Shown piece by piece: positions 29,147 through 39,538 of a stretch of DNA of 64,000 nt. Position 1 is the stretch's first letter, and every line of letters begins with the position of its first letter. The notes beneath the pieces were generated by a model. That model searched no databases, had not been told where the DNA came from, and saw only the letters and a program-made list of their open reading frames with translations. Origin of the DNA: Gilliamella sp. Pra-s52 (GTDB lineage Bacteria; Pseudomonadota; Gammaproteobacteria; Enterobacterales; Orbaceae); assembly GCF_009795805.1 (NCBI RefSeq), contig NZ_WTEY01000003.1, positions 1 through 64,000 on the forward strand, read 5' to 3'. A program made the position numbers and the translations under genes.

Positions 29147-29917
29147 ATGAATAAACAAGATCGTAATTTTGATGATATCAGCAACAAATTTGCTCAAAAC
29201 ATTTATGGCACGACTAAAGGTAAAATTCGTGAAGCGATAGTGTGGCAAGAACTAGAAAAGATCTTAGCGATCTATCCTCCTAATAAACCAATAACAATAC
29301 TTGATGCAGGTGGAGGACAAGGACAAATCGCCTGTAGATTAGCTAAACTTGGGCATCAAGTAACGCTTTGTGATATTTCGGAACAAATGCTGGAACGAGC
29401 TAAACAAAAAGCGCTAACAGAAAATCTAACTATCAATTGCCTTTGTTGCTCTATTCAGCAACTTGATAGTTTAATTAACCAACAATTTGATTTAGTTATT
29501 TGCCATGCGGTATTAGAATGGGTAGCTGAACCAATTGAATTAATAACGTCATTAAAAAAACATCTTAAGCCTGATGGGCATTTGTCATTAATGTTTTATA
29601 ACTATCATGCTCTTTTGTTTAAAACAGTAACATTAGGCAATTTTGGCTATACACAAGCTGGATTAGCTAAACGCAAAAAAAAGACACTTTCGCCCGATTA
29701 TCCCAGAATTCCAAACGATGTATATCAATGGCTTATTCAAGCTAATTTTACTATTTTACAAAAAACAGGGATTCGCATTTTTCACGATTATCTTACCAAC
29801 AAATCCAAAGCAGACACCCACTTTGAACAATTATTAGAACTGGAGCAAAAATACTGCCAAACAGAACCTTATCTCCATTTAGCAAGGTATATTTTAGTAA
29901 CAGCGAAAATAAAATAA
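29147..29917 (+). CDS. cmoM: tRNA 5-carboxymethoxyuridine methyltransferase CmoM
   Basis: 256 residues opening QDRNFDDISNKFAQNIYGTT, the CmoM/SmtA signature. SAM-binding motif LDAGGGQGQIACRLAKLGH; substrate region HAVLEWVAEP and LSLMFYNYHALLFK; KKKKTLSPDYPR is strongly conserved with E. coli. It forms mcmo5U34 in a subset of cmo5U-containing tRNAs. Translationally linked to plsC; in E. coli it sits elsewhere (near mukB). Confidence 0.92.
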   Translation: MNKQDRNFDDISNKFAQNIYGTTKGKIREAIVWQELEKILAIYPPNKPITILDAGGGQGQIACRLAKLGHQVTLCDISEQMLERAKQKALTENLTINCLCCSIQQLDSLINQQFDLVICHAVLEWVAEPIELITSLKKHLKPDGHLSLMFYNYHALLFKTVTLGNFGYTQAGLAKRKKKTLSPDYPRIPNDVYQWLIQANFTILQKTGIRIFHDYLTNKSKADTHFEQLLELEQKYCQTEPYLHLARYILVTAKIK

Positions 29918-30024
29918 ATTCATAAATACCCCACTTTCATTCATGCTTTTTTAAATGATCACTCGAAAACTTTGCCATAAATCGGTATTATAAGCAGATA
30001 AATTTATTGGTTAAGGAAAATTGT

Positions 30025-30957
30025 ATGATCGTGGTAACCGGTGGTGCTGGATTTATTGGTAGCAATATTGTTAAAGGCTTAAATGATCAAGGTCGTAAAG
30101 ACATTTTAGTCGTTGATGATTTAACTGATGGCACTAAATTTGCTAATTTAGCTGATTTAGATATTGCCGATTATATGGATAAAGACGAATTTATCGCTGC
30201 TATTATTTCGAACGAAGACCTTAATATTGACGTTATTTTCCATCAAGGCGCTTGCTCATCAACCACCGAATGGAATGGTAAGTTTATGATGGAAAATAAT
30301 TATGACTATTCTAAAGATTTACTGCATTATTGTTTAGATTTTAATATTCCATTCTTATACGCATCATCAGCAGCTACCTATGGTGGACGCAGTGATAATT
30401 TTATCGAAGATCGACAATATGAAAAACCACTAAATGTTTATGGATATTCTAAGTTTTTATTTGATCAATATGTCAGAGGAATTTTACCCGAGGCAAACTC
30501 ACAAGTTTGCGGATTCCGTTACTTTAATGTTTATGGTCCTCGAGAAAATCATAAAGGTAGCATGGCCAGTGTTGCGTTTCATTTAAATGAACAAATTAAT
30601 AAAGGCGAAAAACCAAAGTTATTTGCAGGTAGTGATAACTTTAAACGTGATTTTATTTATGTCGGTGATGTGGTTGACGTCAATTTATGGTTCTGGAAAA
30701 ACAATATTTCAGGCATTTATAACTGCGGAACTGGTCGTGCGGAATCCTTTCAATCTGTCGCTGATGCTACATTAAAATATCATAAAAAAGACGAAATTGA
30801 TTACATCCCTTTCCCTGATCATTTAAAAGGTCGTTATCAAAGCTTTACACAGGCAGATCTGTCTAAGTTTAGAAAAACAGGTTGTCCAATTGAATTTAAA
30901 ACAGTTGCAGAAGGTACAACCGAATACATGAAATGGCTTAATAAGCAAGAAAGGTAA
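30025..30957 (+). CDS. hldD: ADP-L-glycero-D-manno-heptose-6-epimerase
   Basis: 310 residues from the ATG at 30025 (AAGGAAAATTGT before it); a TTG at 30007 would add six residues not in the family. NADP-binding [15 protein letters not shown] at the N-terminus, catalytic SSAATYGG and YGYSK motifs, and [22 protein letters not shown]. It makes the heptose donor for the LPS inner core and is the first gene of an hldD-waaF-waaC operon. Confidence 0.96.
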   Translation: MIVVTGGAGFIGSNIVKGLNDQGRKDILVVDDLTDGTKFANLADLDIADYMDKDEFIAAIISNEDLNIDVIFHQGACSSTTEWNGKFMMENNYDYSKDLLHYCLDFNIPFLYASSAATYGGRSDNFIEDRQYEKPLNVYGYSKFLFDQYVRGILPEANSQVCGFRYFNVYGPRENHKGSMASVAFHLNEQINKGEKPKLFAGSDNFKRDFIYVGDVVDVNLWFWKNNISGIYNCGTGRAESFQSVADATLKYHKKDEIDYIPFPDHLKGRYQSFTQADLSKFRKTGCPIEFKTVAEGTTEYMKWLNKQER

Positions 30958-30961
30958 TTTA

Positions 30962-32011
30962 ATGAAAACACTCATTATTGGTCCATCTTGGGTTGGCGAT
31001 ATGATGATGTCGCAAAGCTTGTATCGCACATTAAAACAACTTGATCCTAACAACGAAATTGATGTTATAGCACCAGCATGGTGCCGAGCGCTATTAAATA
31101 AAATGCCTGAAGTAAATCAAGCTATCGATATGCCTATAGGTCATGGTGAATTTGCATTATCAAAACGCCGTAAAATAGGAAAATCACTTCGTGATAGCCA
31201 TTATGATCAAGCCATTGTGTTACCTAACTCATTTAAATCGGCATTAATTCCATTTTTTGCAAAGATTCCTAAACGTACAGGTTGGAAAGGCGAAATGCGC
31301 TATGGATTATTAAATGATATACGTAAACTGGATAAACAAGCTTTTCCATTGATGGTTGAGCGTTATGTTGCGCTAGCTTATCCTAAAGAGCAAATACATT
31401 CAGCGTCTGATTTAGTACAGCCTTTGCTATGGCCTAAACTCAATGTTAACCAAGACGAAATAGCTCAAGCACTGTCAACCTTTACAATAACACAAGATGA
31501 ACCATTAATTGGCTTTTGCCCAGGTGCTGAGTTTGGCCCTGCAAAACGTTGGCCTGATTACCATTATGCTGCGCTTGCCGATATGCTAGTTCAGCAGCAT
31601 GCCAAAATCATTATTTTTGGCTCAAAAAACGATCATCATGTTGGCGAGCAGATTATTGCCAAAATGACACATAGCGATCAATGTATAAATTTAGCTGGTC
31701 AAACTCAATTAGAACAAGCGGTAAGTTTAATTGCAGCTTGTAAAGCAATTGTGACTAATGACTCAGGATTGATGCATGTTGCCGCTGCATTAAATAAACC
31801 ACTTGTCGCACTTTATGGACCAAGTAGCCCTGATTTTACACCACCATTATCAAATAAAGCGGAAGTTATTCGTTTAATTACTGGGTATCAGCGTATTCGT
31901 CAAGGGGATGCAGAGCAAGGCTATCATCAAAGCTTAATCGATATTAAACCTGAGAACGTATTTGAAACATTGATGAAACTTATAATGCGTTGTGAAAAGA
32001 GTAATGAATAA
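30962..32011 (+). CDS. waaF: LPS heptosyltransferase II
   Basis: 349-residue GT9 enzyme. IIGPSWVGDMMMSQSLYRTL at the N-terminus, RTGWKGEMRYGLLND, GFCPGAEFGPAKRWP and TNDSGLMHVAAAL are WaaF hallmarks. It transfers the second heptose to the LPS inner core at the cytoplasmic face. It starts 4 bp after hldD, and its TAA shares its last base with the ATG of waaC. Confidence 0.95.
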   Translation: MKTLIIGPSWVGDMMMSQSLYRTLKQLDPNNEIDVIAPAWCRALLNKMPEVNQAIDMPIGHGEFALSKRRKIGKSLRDSHYDQAIVLPNSFKSALIPFFAKIPKRTGWKGEMRYGLLNDIRKLDKQAFPLMVERYVALAYPKEQIHSASDLVQPLLWPKLNVNQDEIAQALSTFTITQDEPLIGFCPGAEFGPAKRWPDYHYAALADMLVQQHAKIIIFGSKNDHHVGEQIIAKMTHSDQCINLAGQTQLEQAVSLIAACKAIVTNDSGLMHVAAALNKPLVALYGPSSPDFTPPLSNKAEVIRLITGYQRIRQGDAEQGYHQSLIDIKPENVFETLMKLIMRCEKSNE

Positions 32012-32973
32012 TGCGTGTATTAGTTGTTAAAACCTCCTCAATGGGTGATGTTCTACATACTTTACCCGCATTAACTGATGCAGCAAATTGCGTACCTAAC
32101 ATTACCTTTGATTGGGTAGTTGAGGAAAACTTTACCCAAATTCCAAGCTGGCATTTTGCTGTTGATAAAGTTATCCCTGTAGCAATAAGGCGTTGGCGAA
32201 AAAATTGGTTTTCCAAAACGATTCGCCAAGAGCGACACGACTTTATTAATAACTTACAACAACAACAATATGATGTAATTATTGATGCCCAAGGGCTTAT
32301 TAAAAGTGCATTTTTTATTACTCGTAAAGCTAGAGGTATTAAACACGGTTTAGATCGCAAAAGCATCAAAGAACCCATTGCCAGTTGGTTTTATGATATA
32401 AAGCACAATATTCCCAAACAAATACATGCTATTGAGCGCATTAGGCTGTTATTTGCGCAAAGTCTACAATACGATTTACCTAATTCAACGGGCGATTATG
32501 CCATTGCCCGCCACTTTTTGTCTTCGTTGCCTAGCGATAATCAACAGTATCTTGTTTTTTTGCATGCCACAACTCGAGATGAAAAACATTGGACTGAGGA
32601 TGCTTGGCGACAATTAATCAAACTTATTGAACCGACAGGCTTAAAAGTTAAGCTACCTTGGGGAGCTCCACATGAACAACAACGAGCAATACGACTTGCT
32701 CAAGGATTTGATCATGTCGAAGTATTACCCAAACTTTCACTTAATGACATCGCAACGGTCATTGCGGGAGCTAAAGCAGTCGTATCGGTTGATACTGGAC
32801 TAAGTCATTTAACCGCTGCATTAGATAGACCTAATATTACACTATTTGGTAAAACCGATCCCATGTTGATAGGAGGATATGGAAAAAACCAATACAGTAT
32901 TATCTCGCCAGAGAAAATCATGAGAACCATCAATGCTAATCAGGTTTATCAAAAATTGGACGCTTTTTTGTAG
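32011..32973 (+). CDS. waaC: LPS heptosyltransferase I
   Basis: 320-residue GT9 enzyme: VVKTSSMGDVLHTLPALTDA, FDWVVEENFTQIP, DAQGLIKSA, a LHATTRDEKHW sugar-nucleotide loop and SVDTGLSHLTAALD. It adds the first L,D-heptose to Kdo2-lipid A. One-base overlap with waaF. An O-antigen or outer-core cluster does not follow; yaeP does, suggesting a short or separately encoded core. Confidence 0.95.
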   Translation: MRVLVVKTSSMGDVLHTLPALTDAANCVPNITFDWVVEENFTQIPSWHFAVDKVIPVAIRRWRKNWFSKTIRQERHDFINNLQQQQYDVIIDAQGLIKSAFFITRKARGIKHGLDRKSIKEPIASWFYDIKHNIPKQIHAIERIRLLFAQSLQYDLPNSTGDYAIARHFLSSLPSDNQQYLVFLHATTRDEKHWTEDAWRQLIKLIEPTGLKVKLPWGAPHEQQRAIRLAQGFDHVEVLPKLSLNDIATVIAGAKAVVSVDTGLSHLTAALDRPNITLFGKTDPMLIGGYGKNQYSIISPEKIMRTINANQVYQKLDAFL

Positions 32974-33014
32974 GTGAATTTCTACTTGCAATTTAATCAA
33001 AAGGAATAAGTAAA

Positions 33015-33215
33015 ATGAATAACTATTGTGAATTAATTCGTGAAAAATATGCCCAAATTGGTAGTAATGAGCTAGGTTATATTGATGATGCATTAGGTAC
33101 AGTAATGCGAGTGCTTGACGAAGTAGTATGTAATGAACAAGTTCCCGAAGCATTACGGCATAAAGCCGCTTACGCAGCGGCTAATTTATTGATAAGTGAC
33201 TTCGATATTAAATAG
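33015..33215 (+). CDS. yaeP: YaeP family protein
   Basis: 66 residues: YCELIREKYAQIGSNELGYI then DALGTVMRVLDEV and HKAAYAAANLLISDF align along the full length with E. coli YaeP (66 residues). Function unknown. Ribosome site AAGGAATAAG upstream. Its 3' end overlaps the convergent histidine kinase gene by 8 bp, with no terminator between them. Confidence 0.85.
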   Translation: MNNYCELIREKYAQIGSNELGYIDDALGTVMRVLDEVVCNEQVPEALRHKAAYAAANLLISDFDIK

Positions 33216-34611
33216 CTGTTGGTAATTTAATAATAAATCGAGTGGATTTTTCGTCTGATTCAACTGTAATATTACCTTTGTGTGTATCAATTATCGACTT
33301 AACAATTGCAAGCCCAATACCTGTACCCGAAGTATTACTACCATTACGATGACGAGATTCATCCACGCGATAAAAGCGATCAAAAAGATGAGGTAAATGG
33401 TGGCTATCAATCTTTTTACCGGGATTTGAAATAATAATTTTAACGTACTTTTCAGACTCTTGATTTAAACTTATGGTGATGATTTTATTTTCAGGCGTAT
33501 AACGAATCGCATTGGATAAAATGTTATTAATTGCCCGCCCCAACATCATTTTATCGCCCTGAATATGAGAACAATTACCTTCTAGCTCAAACTTGATATT
33601 TTTTTCATCAACGAGTGGTTCAAAATAATCACAGATCATAATCAGCATGTTATGCAAATCAATATCAATTAAATTAGGTATCAATTGACGGTTATCTGCT
33701 TGTGCTAAAAAAAGCATATCAGATATCATCTGTGACATTCTTTCATACTCTTCTAAATTTGAGTATAAAATTTCTCTATATTCTTCAGTCGTTCTTGCAT
33801 TGCTCAATACAATTTGAGTTTGAGTTGTTAAATTGGTAATAGGCGTACGCATTTCATGAGCAATATCTGCCGTAAAATTACGTTGTCTTTGAAAAACATC
33901 TTCCATACGATTAAGCATCTTATTAAACGCTCTAACTAAACTAACATATTTTACTGGAACTGATAAAGTAGAAATACGATGGTTAAGATTTTTTAAGTTA
34001 ATACGTTCAATCTTCTTAATTAATCGATTAATGGGTTTTTGAGTAAAATAGATAGAAATAAATGATCCAATTAACGCCAAAACACAAGAAATACCAATAA
34101 GTATTTTTAAACCTTTTCTTAATCTTCTGATAAATTCAATCTGCAAATCACGACCAACAGCTACAATAGTAGTATATTGTTTGTTTTGGTCAGTCATTAT
34201 CCTTGATGCAGCAATACGATAAGATGAGTTATCCACGTTTGATACTGTAGTGGTATGTCTAGCAATAATTTCCTCAAAATCAGTAGGCTTTAAGGCAATA
34301 GCAAGATTAGGGCCTCGTGTGCGATATAATATTTTTCCTGAATCATCAATAATATAGACAAACAACCGATGATGACCGGTTAAAATTAACAATAAGCTTT
34401 GAAAAAACTCATCACGATTATCATCCTGCGAATAATAAGTAAGCTCCCGCTCTATAGAAAATACAACAGAATTTAATTCAGATACATTTTGATGAATAGA
34501 AAGTTTTTCAAACCAGCGCTCAATAAGATAGCTAAAACAGTAAAGTAACCCACAAGTAAGTAAGCAAACAATTAATGGCAATCGAAATGATACAATTTTA
34601 CTCAACTTCAT
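33208..34611 (-). CDS. CusS-like sensor histidine kinase
   Basis: 467 residues from the ATG at 34611, which overlaps the regulator gene by 14 bp. TM1 (about 11-31) and TM2 (about 175-195) flank a periplasmic sensor domain; HAMP follows. The H-box [17 protein letters not shown]-box [15 protein letters not shown]1 LFDRFYR and G2 [12 protein letters not shown] are intact. Best resemblance is CusS/heavy-metal sensors, but the periplasmic domain lacks the His-rich stretch of E. coli CusS, so the ligand may not be copper or silver. Confidence 0.85.
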   Translation of the reverse strand: MKLSKIVSFRLPLIVCLLTCGLLYCFSYLIERWFEKLSIHQNVSELNSVVFSIERELTYYSQDDNRDEFFQSLLLILTGHHRLFVYIIDDSGKILYRTRGPNLAIALKPTDFEEIIARHTTTVSNVDNSSYRIAASRIMTDQNKQYTTIVAVGRDLQIEFIRRLRKGLKILIGISCVLALIGSFISIYFTQKPINRLIKKIERINLKNLNHRISTLSVPVKYVSLVRAFNKMLNRMEDVFQRQRNFTADIAHEMRTPITNLTTQTQIVLSNARTTEEYREILYSNLEEYERMSQMISDMLFLAQADNRQLIPNLIDIDLHNMLIMICDYFEPLVDEKNIKFELEGNCSHIQGDKMMLGRAINNILSNAIRYTPENKIITISLNQESEKYVKIIISNPGKKIDSHHLPHLFDRFYRVDESRHRNGSNTSGTGIGLAIVKSIIDTHKGNITVESDEKSTRFIIKLPTAI

Positions 34612-35284
34612 CCAATGCATCCAATTTATATCCCATTCCACGTACAGTATGAATCAATTTAGGTTCAAAATCTGCATCAATTTTATTACGTAATCGCCTA
34701 ATAGCCACATCAATCACGTTAGTATCACTATCAAAATTCATATCCCATACTTGAGAGGCAATAAGTGATCTAGGTAACACCTCACCTGGATAACGTAAAA
34801 AATATTCTAACAACAAAAATTCTTTATTAGTTAAATCAATTCGTTTTCCTGATCTGGTTACTGTTCGTTTAGGCAGATCCATTACTAAATCGGCAATACT
34901 CAATTGATAATTATTTACTTGTGGTGCATTACGTCTTAATAATGATTTTATTCTTGCTAACAACTCAGCAAATGAAAATGGTTTAACTAAATAATCATCT
35001 GCGCCTAAGCTAAATCCCCTAACTTTATCATCAACACTTCCCATAGCAGTGAGTAATATAATTTGAGTATCCTTTCCTGCTTCGCGCAAAGATTGAATGA
35101 ATTTCCAACCCACAATATCGGGTAACATCACGTCCAAGATAATTAAATCATAATCTTCAGTCATTGCTCGATGGTAACCATCTAAACCATTATCCGTCAA
35201 ATCAACAATAAAACCTGACTCAACTAACCCTTGACGAAGATACTCACCTGTTTTATGTTCATCTTCAACAACTAATAATTTCAT
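34598..35284 (-). CDS. CusR-like OmpR-family response regulator
   Basis: 228 residues from the ATG at 35284 (AAGGAAATATTCAAA before it; 35302 adds six non-family residues). The receiver domain has phospho-acceptor D51 in [10 protein letters not shown] and K101 in [10 protein letters not shown]. The winged-helix domain ends [27 protein letters not shown], nearly identical to E. coli CusR. In E. coli cusRS is divergent from cusCFBA; here no efflux genes are adjacent and a short plus-strand transcript with its own terminator occupies that position. Confidence 0.87.
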   Translation of the reverse strand: MKLLVVEDEHKTGEYLRQGLVESGFIVDLTDNGLDGYHRAMTEDYDLIILDVMLPDIVGWKFIQSLREAGKDTQIILLTAMGSVDDKVRGFSLGADDYLVKPFSFAELLARIKSLLRRNAPQVNNYQLSIADLVMDLPKRTVTRSGKRIDLTNKEFLLLEYFLRYPGEVLPRSLIASQVWDMNFDSDTNVIDVAIRRLRNKIDADFEPKLIHTVRGMGYKLDALDEVE

Positions 35285-35426
35285 TTTGAATATTTCCTTC
35301 ATTATTTTAGGCGGTTATCAAAAATTACATAATGCAATAATAGAATATATAAAAAAACAAAGCACATCATGACAATTAAATTACCGTATTGTAATCAATA
35401 AGTCATCAATTAGTCCGATTGTTTCT

Positions 35427-35550
35427 GCTATAGTATCCACACAATGATTCATGAGGCTAGACATTACTGTTTCATTGTTTTATTGTTTTATTTCCTTTCA
35501 TCCATTCCTTGCAATTTAATGCAGCCCTAGTTTATCTAGGGTTTTTTTTT
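35427..35550 (+). ncRNA. Candidate small RNA divergent from cusR
   Basis: An extended -10 (TGCTATAGT, 35426-35434) is followed about 90 nt later by a textbook terminator: CCCTAG-TTTAT-CTAGGG with nine T residues (35525-35550). The roughly 110-nt product has a CU-rich unpaired stretch (TTTCCTTTCATCCATTCCTT) that could pair with Shine-Dalgarno sequences, as in Hfq-dependent sRNAs. No plus-strand gene follows. A 22-codon ORF (35451-35519) exists but lacks a ribosome site. The remainder of 35303-35650 holds only an imperfect TGACAAT/ATTGTAA repeat at 35370-35394. Confidence 0.6.
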
Positions 35551-35650
35551 ATTCTAAATAGATGTAAGTTGATACATACTTGGAGCTGTAAGTAGTTAGG
35601 TATAAATACTGACCGTATTATTAACAAATAATACTCTATTTTACATTTTT

Positions 35651-36748
35651 TTACTTTTTACACAATACAACGCCAGTTTCAATATGATCGGTATAAGGGA
35701 ACTGATCAAACATAGCAAAATGTTGAATTGAATGCGTTTGGGTTAATAGTTGTAAATTGTTATGCAACGTATTAGGATTACACGAAATATAAATAATTTT
35801 TTTATAGGATTTAAGTATATTAATCGTATTTAAATCAACCCCTGCACGAGGTGGATCAACAAGCACAGTTTCGCACTGATAATCATCCAAATTGATTCCT
35901 TTTAAACGATTAAACTCGCGTTCTTTTTTTATAGCACAAGTAAACTCTTCAGCAGATAACCGTGCGATAACAAGGTTATCGATATGGTTGACCGCAATAT
36001 TATGCTGAGCAGAATAAACAGAAGCTTTGGCTATTTCCGTTGCCAATACTTTTCTAAAGTTCTGTGCCAATGCGATCGAAAAATTACCATTACCACAATA
36101 AAATTCAAGCAAATCACCTGATGAATTTTTAGTGACAGAAATAGCCCATTGCAACATTTTAATATTCACCGCAGCATTAGGTTGAGTAAAGCTGTTTTCT
36201 ACTTGGCGGTAAATAAATTTTCTATCCATTACAGGCAAAACTTCATCAACATAATCGACATCTATTGTTATTTTCTGATTACTTGCTCGCCCTACAATAT
36301 TAACATCTAGACCTTGTTTAGCTAATTGTGTTTTTAACTTTCTTGCTTCAAAAATCCATTTTTCATTTAATTTTTTATGATACAAAAGCGTAATTAACAG
36401 TTGACCACTTAAAGTCGAAAAGTAATCAATTTGAAATAATAAATGACGAAGTTCTTGATTATACTTTAACAAAGGTAAAATAGCCTGCATAGCTTGATTA
36501 ATTAGCTTCGTAGCAACAGGAAACTCATCAATTCTCACTCGTTTTTTTGTTTTTTTATCATACATAATATGATAAAGATCTTCATCCTGATGCCAGATTC
36601 TAAACTCAGCACGCATACGATAATGGCTAATTGGCGACGAATATACCGCTAATTCGGGAAGAGAAAAATCCGATAATAATGTTTTTAAATTATCGATTTT
36701 CTTTTCTAACTGTTGGTTATAGCTATCATTTGAAAAACATTCAGTCAT
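35651..36748 (-). CDS. trmA: tRNA (uracil-5-)-methyltransferase TrmA
   Basis: 365 residues, the E. coli length. [11 protein letters not shown] near the N-terminus, [10 protein letters not shown], the SAM-site [25 protein letters not shown] and the catalytic Cys in [13 protein letters not shown]. It makes m5U54 in nearly all tRNAs. No linked genes. The 5' side 36749-36998 is AT-rich with nothing recognisable until the tandem repeats at 36999. Confidence 0.95.
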   Translation of the reverse strand: MTECFSNDSYNQQLEKKIDNLKTLLSDFSLPELAVYSSPISHYRMRAEFRIWHQDEDLYHIMYDKKTKKRVRIDEFPVATKLINQAMQAILPLLKYNQELRHLLFQIDYFSTLSGQLLITLLYHKKLNEKWIFEARKLKTQLAKQGLDVNIVGRASNQKITIDVDYVDEVLPVMDRKFIYRQVENSFTQPNAAVNIKMLQWAISVTKNSSGDLLEFYCGNGNFSIALAQNFRKVLATEIAKASVYSAQHNIAVNHIDNLVIARLSAEEFTCAIKKEREFNRLKGINLDDYQCETVLVDPPRAGVDLNTINILKSYKKIIYISCNPNTLHNNLQLLTQTHSIQHFAMFDQFPYTDHIETGVVLCKK

Positions 36749-36998
36749 AGTTATTATCTGATGATGATTATAGAAGTATTATTTAATATGAAGTTCTTAG
36801 TTAATCGGCGTTAAATAAAGAAATGGTTAAAGATTAAACTCATTAAGTAATTTAACATCAACAACATTACAAATAATCATTTTGTATAGACCTATATATT
36901 ATCACAAATAGCTAATGATGATAAGTTTTGCTTAAACAAAGCGTCTTGTTTTTGGGCTGATATACCAAAAACAGCAGATAAAAACAAAACACTTTTAG

Positions 36999-37058
36999 TT
37001 GTAATTATAAAGATTGCAGTTATAACGATTGTAGTTATAACGATTGACGCTATAATGT
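36999..37058 (+). repeat. Four 15-bp tandem repeats forming overlapping promoters of srmB
   Basis: Units at 36999, 37014, 37029 and 37044 follow TTGYAGTTATAACGA; the last ends TTGACGCTATAATG. Each unit contributes a TTG-type -35, and the next unit a TATAAC/TATAAT -10, at 16-bp spacing (for example TTGTAG 37029-37034 with TATAAT 37051-37056). The array ends 30 bp before the srmB ATG. Confidence 0.75.
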
Positions 37059-37087
37059 GTCTCATCATTTTAGATAAAAAGAATACT

Positions 37088-38398
37088 ATGACAGCGCAGA
37101 CTTTTTCTGATTTAGAATTAGACGATATTTTAATTCACAATCTTCAAGCACAAAATATAAATACACCAACAGTAATCCAATTGCAAACAATTCCCGTTGC
37201 CTTAGATGGCAAAGATGTTTTAGGTTCCGCACCTACTGGCACAGGTAAAACATTAGCTTTTTTAATTCCTGCCGTACAACATCTACTGGATTTTCCACGT
37301 AGAAAACCCGGTCCACCGCGTATTTTGATTTTAACACCAACACGTGAACTCGCCATGCAGATTGCCGAGCAAGCTAAATTATTAACCGAATCAACACATT
37401 TAAGTATTGCAACCATTACTGGTGGTGTTGCTTATATGAATCACGCCGAAATATTTAGCAAAAATCAAGATATTGTTATTGCAACAACGGGGCGATTATT
37501 ACAATATATAAAAGAAGAGAACTTTGACTGCCGAGCAGTTGAAATGCTTATCTTGGACGAAGCAGATCGCATGCTAGACATGGGATTTTCCCAAGATGTC
37601 GAAACCATATCAGCCGAAACACGTTGGCGTAAACAAACCTTACTATTTTCAGCAACACTTGAAGGTGAAGGGCTGCACAATTTTGCTAATCGTATTCTAA
37701 ACGATCCCGTCGAAATTAATGCAGATCCATCGCGTAAAGAACGTAAAAAAATCTTACAATTTTATTACCGTGCTGACGATTTAGCTCATAAAGTAGCCCT
37801 GCTCACTTACTTATTAAAACAAGAAGAATTTAAAAAAACGATCGTATTTGTCCGTAAACGTGAACGTGTACACGAATTAGTTAGCTTACTACATCAAGCC
37901 GGCATCCATAGCTGCTATTTAGAGGGTGAAATGGTACAGGCAAAACGTAATGAAGCAATAAAAAGAATCAGCAATAACACGGTTAATGTACTAGTGGCTA
38001 CCGATGTAGCTGCTCGTGGAATCGACATAGACGATATTACTCATGTTATTAATTTTGATGCCCCAAAAACATCCGATGTTTACCTACATCGAATAGGCCG
38101 CACTGCCCGTGCAGGTAAAAAAGGTACGGCAATAATGTTGGTAGAAGCTCACGATAATGAATTACTACAAAAAATTGAGCGCTATATTCAAGAACCAATC
38201 AAATTAAGAACAATTGATCAATTGCGTCCAAAAACAAAAGCACCAAAACCCGCAACAAAGAAAAAACCATCGCAAAAAGCAAAGCTAAAAAGTGCTAACA
38301 AAAAAGAAGAAAACAAAAAAAAGAAAGTAAAACAACGTCATAGAGACACAAAAAATAAAGGTAAACCTAAAAAATCAATAAATAATACCGAACAATAA
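37088..38398 (+). CDS. srmB: DEAD-box RNA helicase SrmB
   Basis: 436 residues from the ATG at 37088; the upstream in-frame ATG at 37055 lies in the promoter array. Q motif and Walker A SAPTGTGKT, Ib TPTREL, DEAD in LILDEADRMLDMGF, SAT, ATDVAARGIDI and HRIGRTARAGKKG are complete. The YMNHAEIFS and RWRKQTLLFSATLEG blocks identify SrmB among DEAD proteins, as does the basic tail ending in KQRHRDTKNKGK. It assists early 50S ribosome assembly, important at low temperature. Confidence 0.95.
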   Translation: MTAQTFSDLELDDILIHNLQAQNINTPTVIQLQTIPVALDGKDVLGSAPTGTGKTLAFLIPAVQHLLDFPRRKPGPPRILILTPTRELAMQIAEQAKLLTESTHLSIATITGGVAYMNHAEIFSKNQDIVIATTGRLLQYIKEENFDCRAVEMLILDEADRMLDMGFSQDVETISAETRWRKQTLLFSATLEGEGLHNFANRILNDPVEINADPSRKERKKILQFYYRADDLAHKVALLTYLLKQEEFKKTIVFVRKRERVHELVSLLHQAGIHSCYLEGEMVQAKRNEAIKRISNNTVNVLVATDVAARGIDIDDITHVINFDAPKTSDVYLHRIGRTARAGKKGTAIMLVEAHDNELLQKIERYIQEPIKLRTIDQLRPKTKAPKPATKKKPSQKAKLKSANKKEENKKKKVKQRHRDTKNKGKPKKSINNTEQ

Positions 38399-38515
38399 TT
38401 AGCTAGTTAATAGATTAAACTTATGATATCAATTGTTTATAATGACTTGGATAACAAGTTTAAATCGCTATAATACCTAGCAACATGATTTGCAATACTA
38501 TATAGGAGAAAACGC

Positions 38516-39118
38516 ATGACATTAGTCACTCGCAAAGCCCCAGACTTTACATCAGCAGCAGTTTTAGGTTCTGGAGAAATTGTTAACAATTTCAATTTAT
38601 CACAATATATTAGTGGTAAATATGCTGTTGTATTTTTCTGGCCAATGGACTTTACTTTTGTTTGTCCTTCTGAAATCATCGCATTTGATCACCGTTTAGA
38701 AGAATTCAAAAAACGTGGTGTTGAAGTAATTGGTGTTTCAATGGACTCTGAATACGTACACAATGCATGGCGAAATACACCACAAGATAAAGGCGGAATT
38801 GGCGAAGTGAAATTCCCAATTGTTGCAGATATTAAACATGAAATTATGCAGGCGTATGGAATTGAACATCCTGAAGCAGGTGTTGCATTACGTGCATCAT
38901 TCTTTATTGATAAATCAGGTATTGTACGTCACGAAACCATTAACGATTTACCAATCGGTCGTAACATTGACGAAATGATCCGTATTGTTGATGCATTCCA
39001 ATTCCATGAAGAACACGGCGAAGTGTGCCCAGCACAATGGACAAAAGGCAAAAAAGGCATGCAAGCAAACCCAGACGGTGTTGCTAGTTTCTTAAAACAG
39101 CATGGTAAAGAAATTTAA
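38516..39118 (+). CDS. Typical 2-Cys peroxiredoxin (AhpC/Prx1 type)
   Basis: 200 residues. Peroxidatic Cys in DFTFVCPSEI, resolving Cys in GEVCPAQW near the C-terminus, Arg in ALRASFFIDKSG. This is the AhpC-TSA Prx1 class found in many gammaproteobacteria (often called prxC or tsaA). It reduces H2O2 and organic peroxides using thioredoxin or AhpF. Ribosome site AGGAGAAAACGC precedes the ATG. Monocistronic, ending at the terminator at 39147. Confidence 0.92.
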   Translation: MTLVTRKAPDFTSAAVLGSGEIVNNFNLSQYISGKYAVVFFWPMDFTFVCPSEIIAFDHRLEEFKKRGVEVIGVSMDSEYVHNAWRNTPQDKGGIGEVKFPIVADIKHEIMQAYGIEHPEAGVALRASFFIDKSGIVRHETINDLPIGRNIDEMIRIVDAFQFHEEHGEVCPAQWTKGKKGMQANPDGVASFLKQHGKEI

Positions 39119-39146
39119 TTTATTTTTTCATCCAAAAAGATCACTG

Positions 39147-39170
39147 CCGGAGTTTATCTCCGGTTTTTTT
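39147..39170 (+). terminator. Terminator of the peroxiredoxin gene
   Basis: CCGGAG-TTTAT-CTCCGG stem-loop followed by seven T residues, 28 bp after the stop. Confidence 0.92.
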
Positions 39171-39197
39171 ATCTACAAACAAACCAATCAAAATGGG

Positions 39198-39512
39198 TCA
39201 TAAAGTTGCGTGTAACCCCACAACGCCAATAATAATAACGGTAAGCCCAAACAAACGTGGAAAGTTTTTAGGTTCATGAAATAACAGCATATTTGCAAGT
39301 ACAGCGCCCGATGTACCAAGACCAACCCAAACAGGATAGACAATACTTAATTCAAGATAATGGAGCGAAAAGTAAAAAAGCACAAAAGAAACAAAAAATC
39401 CCCCCCAATATAAAACAAGCCTCGATGGATTTTTTTTCTCAGCGTATAGCTTAAGACCAATTGCACCAAGCACTTCAAAAACTGACGCTATCAATATAAG
39501 CAGCCATCCCAT
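39198..39512 (-). CDS. SMR-family transporter, second subunit of a pair
   Basis: 104 residues with four membrane helices. TM1 has the essential Glu in LILIASVFEVLGAIGLK; TM3 has YPVWVGLGTSGAVLANMLLF. Small multidrug resistance proteins are proton antiporters assembled as antiparallel dimers. Adjacent to another SMR gene 26 bp upstream, so a heteromeric pump of the YkkCD/NepAB kind is likely. It lacks the AIWSG motif of EmrE at 62611. Confidence 0.82.
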   Translation of the reverse strand: MGWLLILIASVFEVLGAIGLKLYAEKKNPSRLVLYWGGFFVSFVLFYFSLHYLELSIVYPVWVGLGTSGAVLANMLLFHEPKNFPRLFGLTVIIIGVVGLHATL

Positions 39513-39538
39513 GATTAAAATTGTCCTTTATTATAATA

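Noticed and set aside
35451-35519. 22-codon Phe-rich ORF before a terminator as an attenuator leader peptide
   Set aside because: No ribosome site and no plus-strand biosynthetic gene downstream; a small RNA explains the promoter and terminator better.
36999-37058. CRISPR-like array
   Set aside because: Units are directly adjacent with no spacers and match promoter hexamers.
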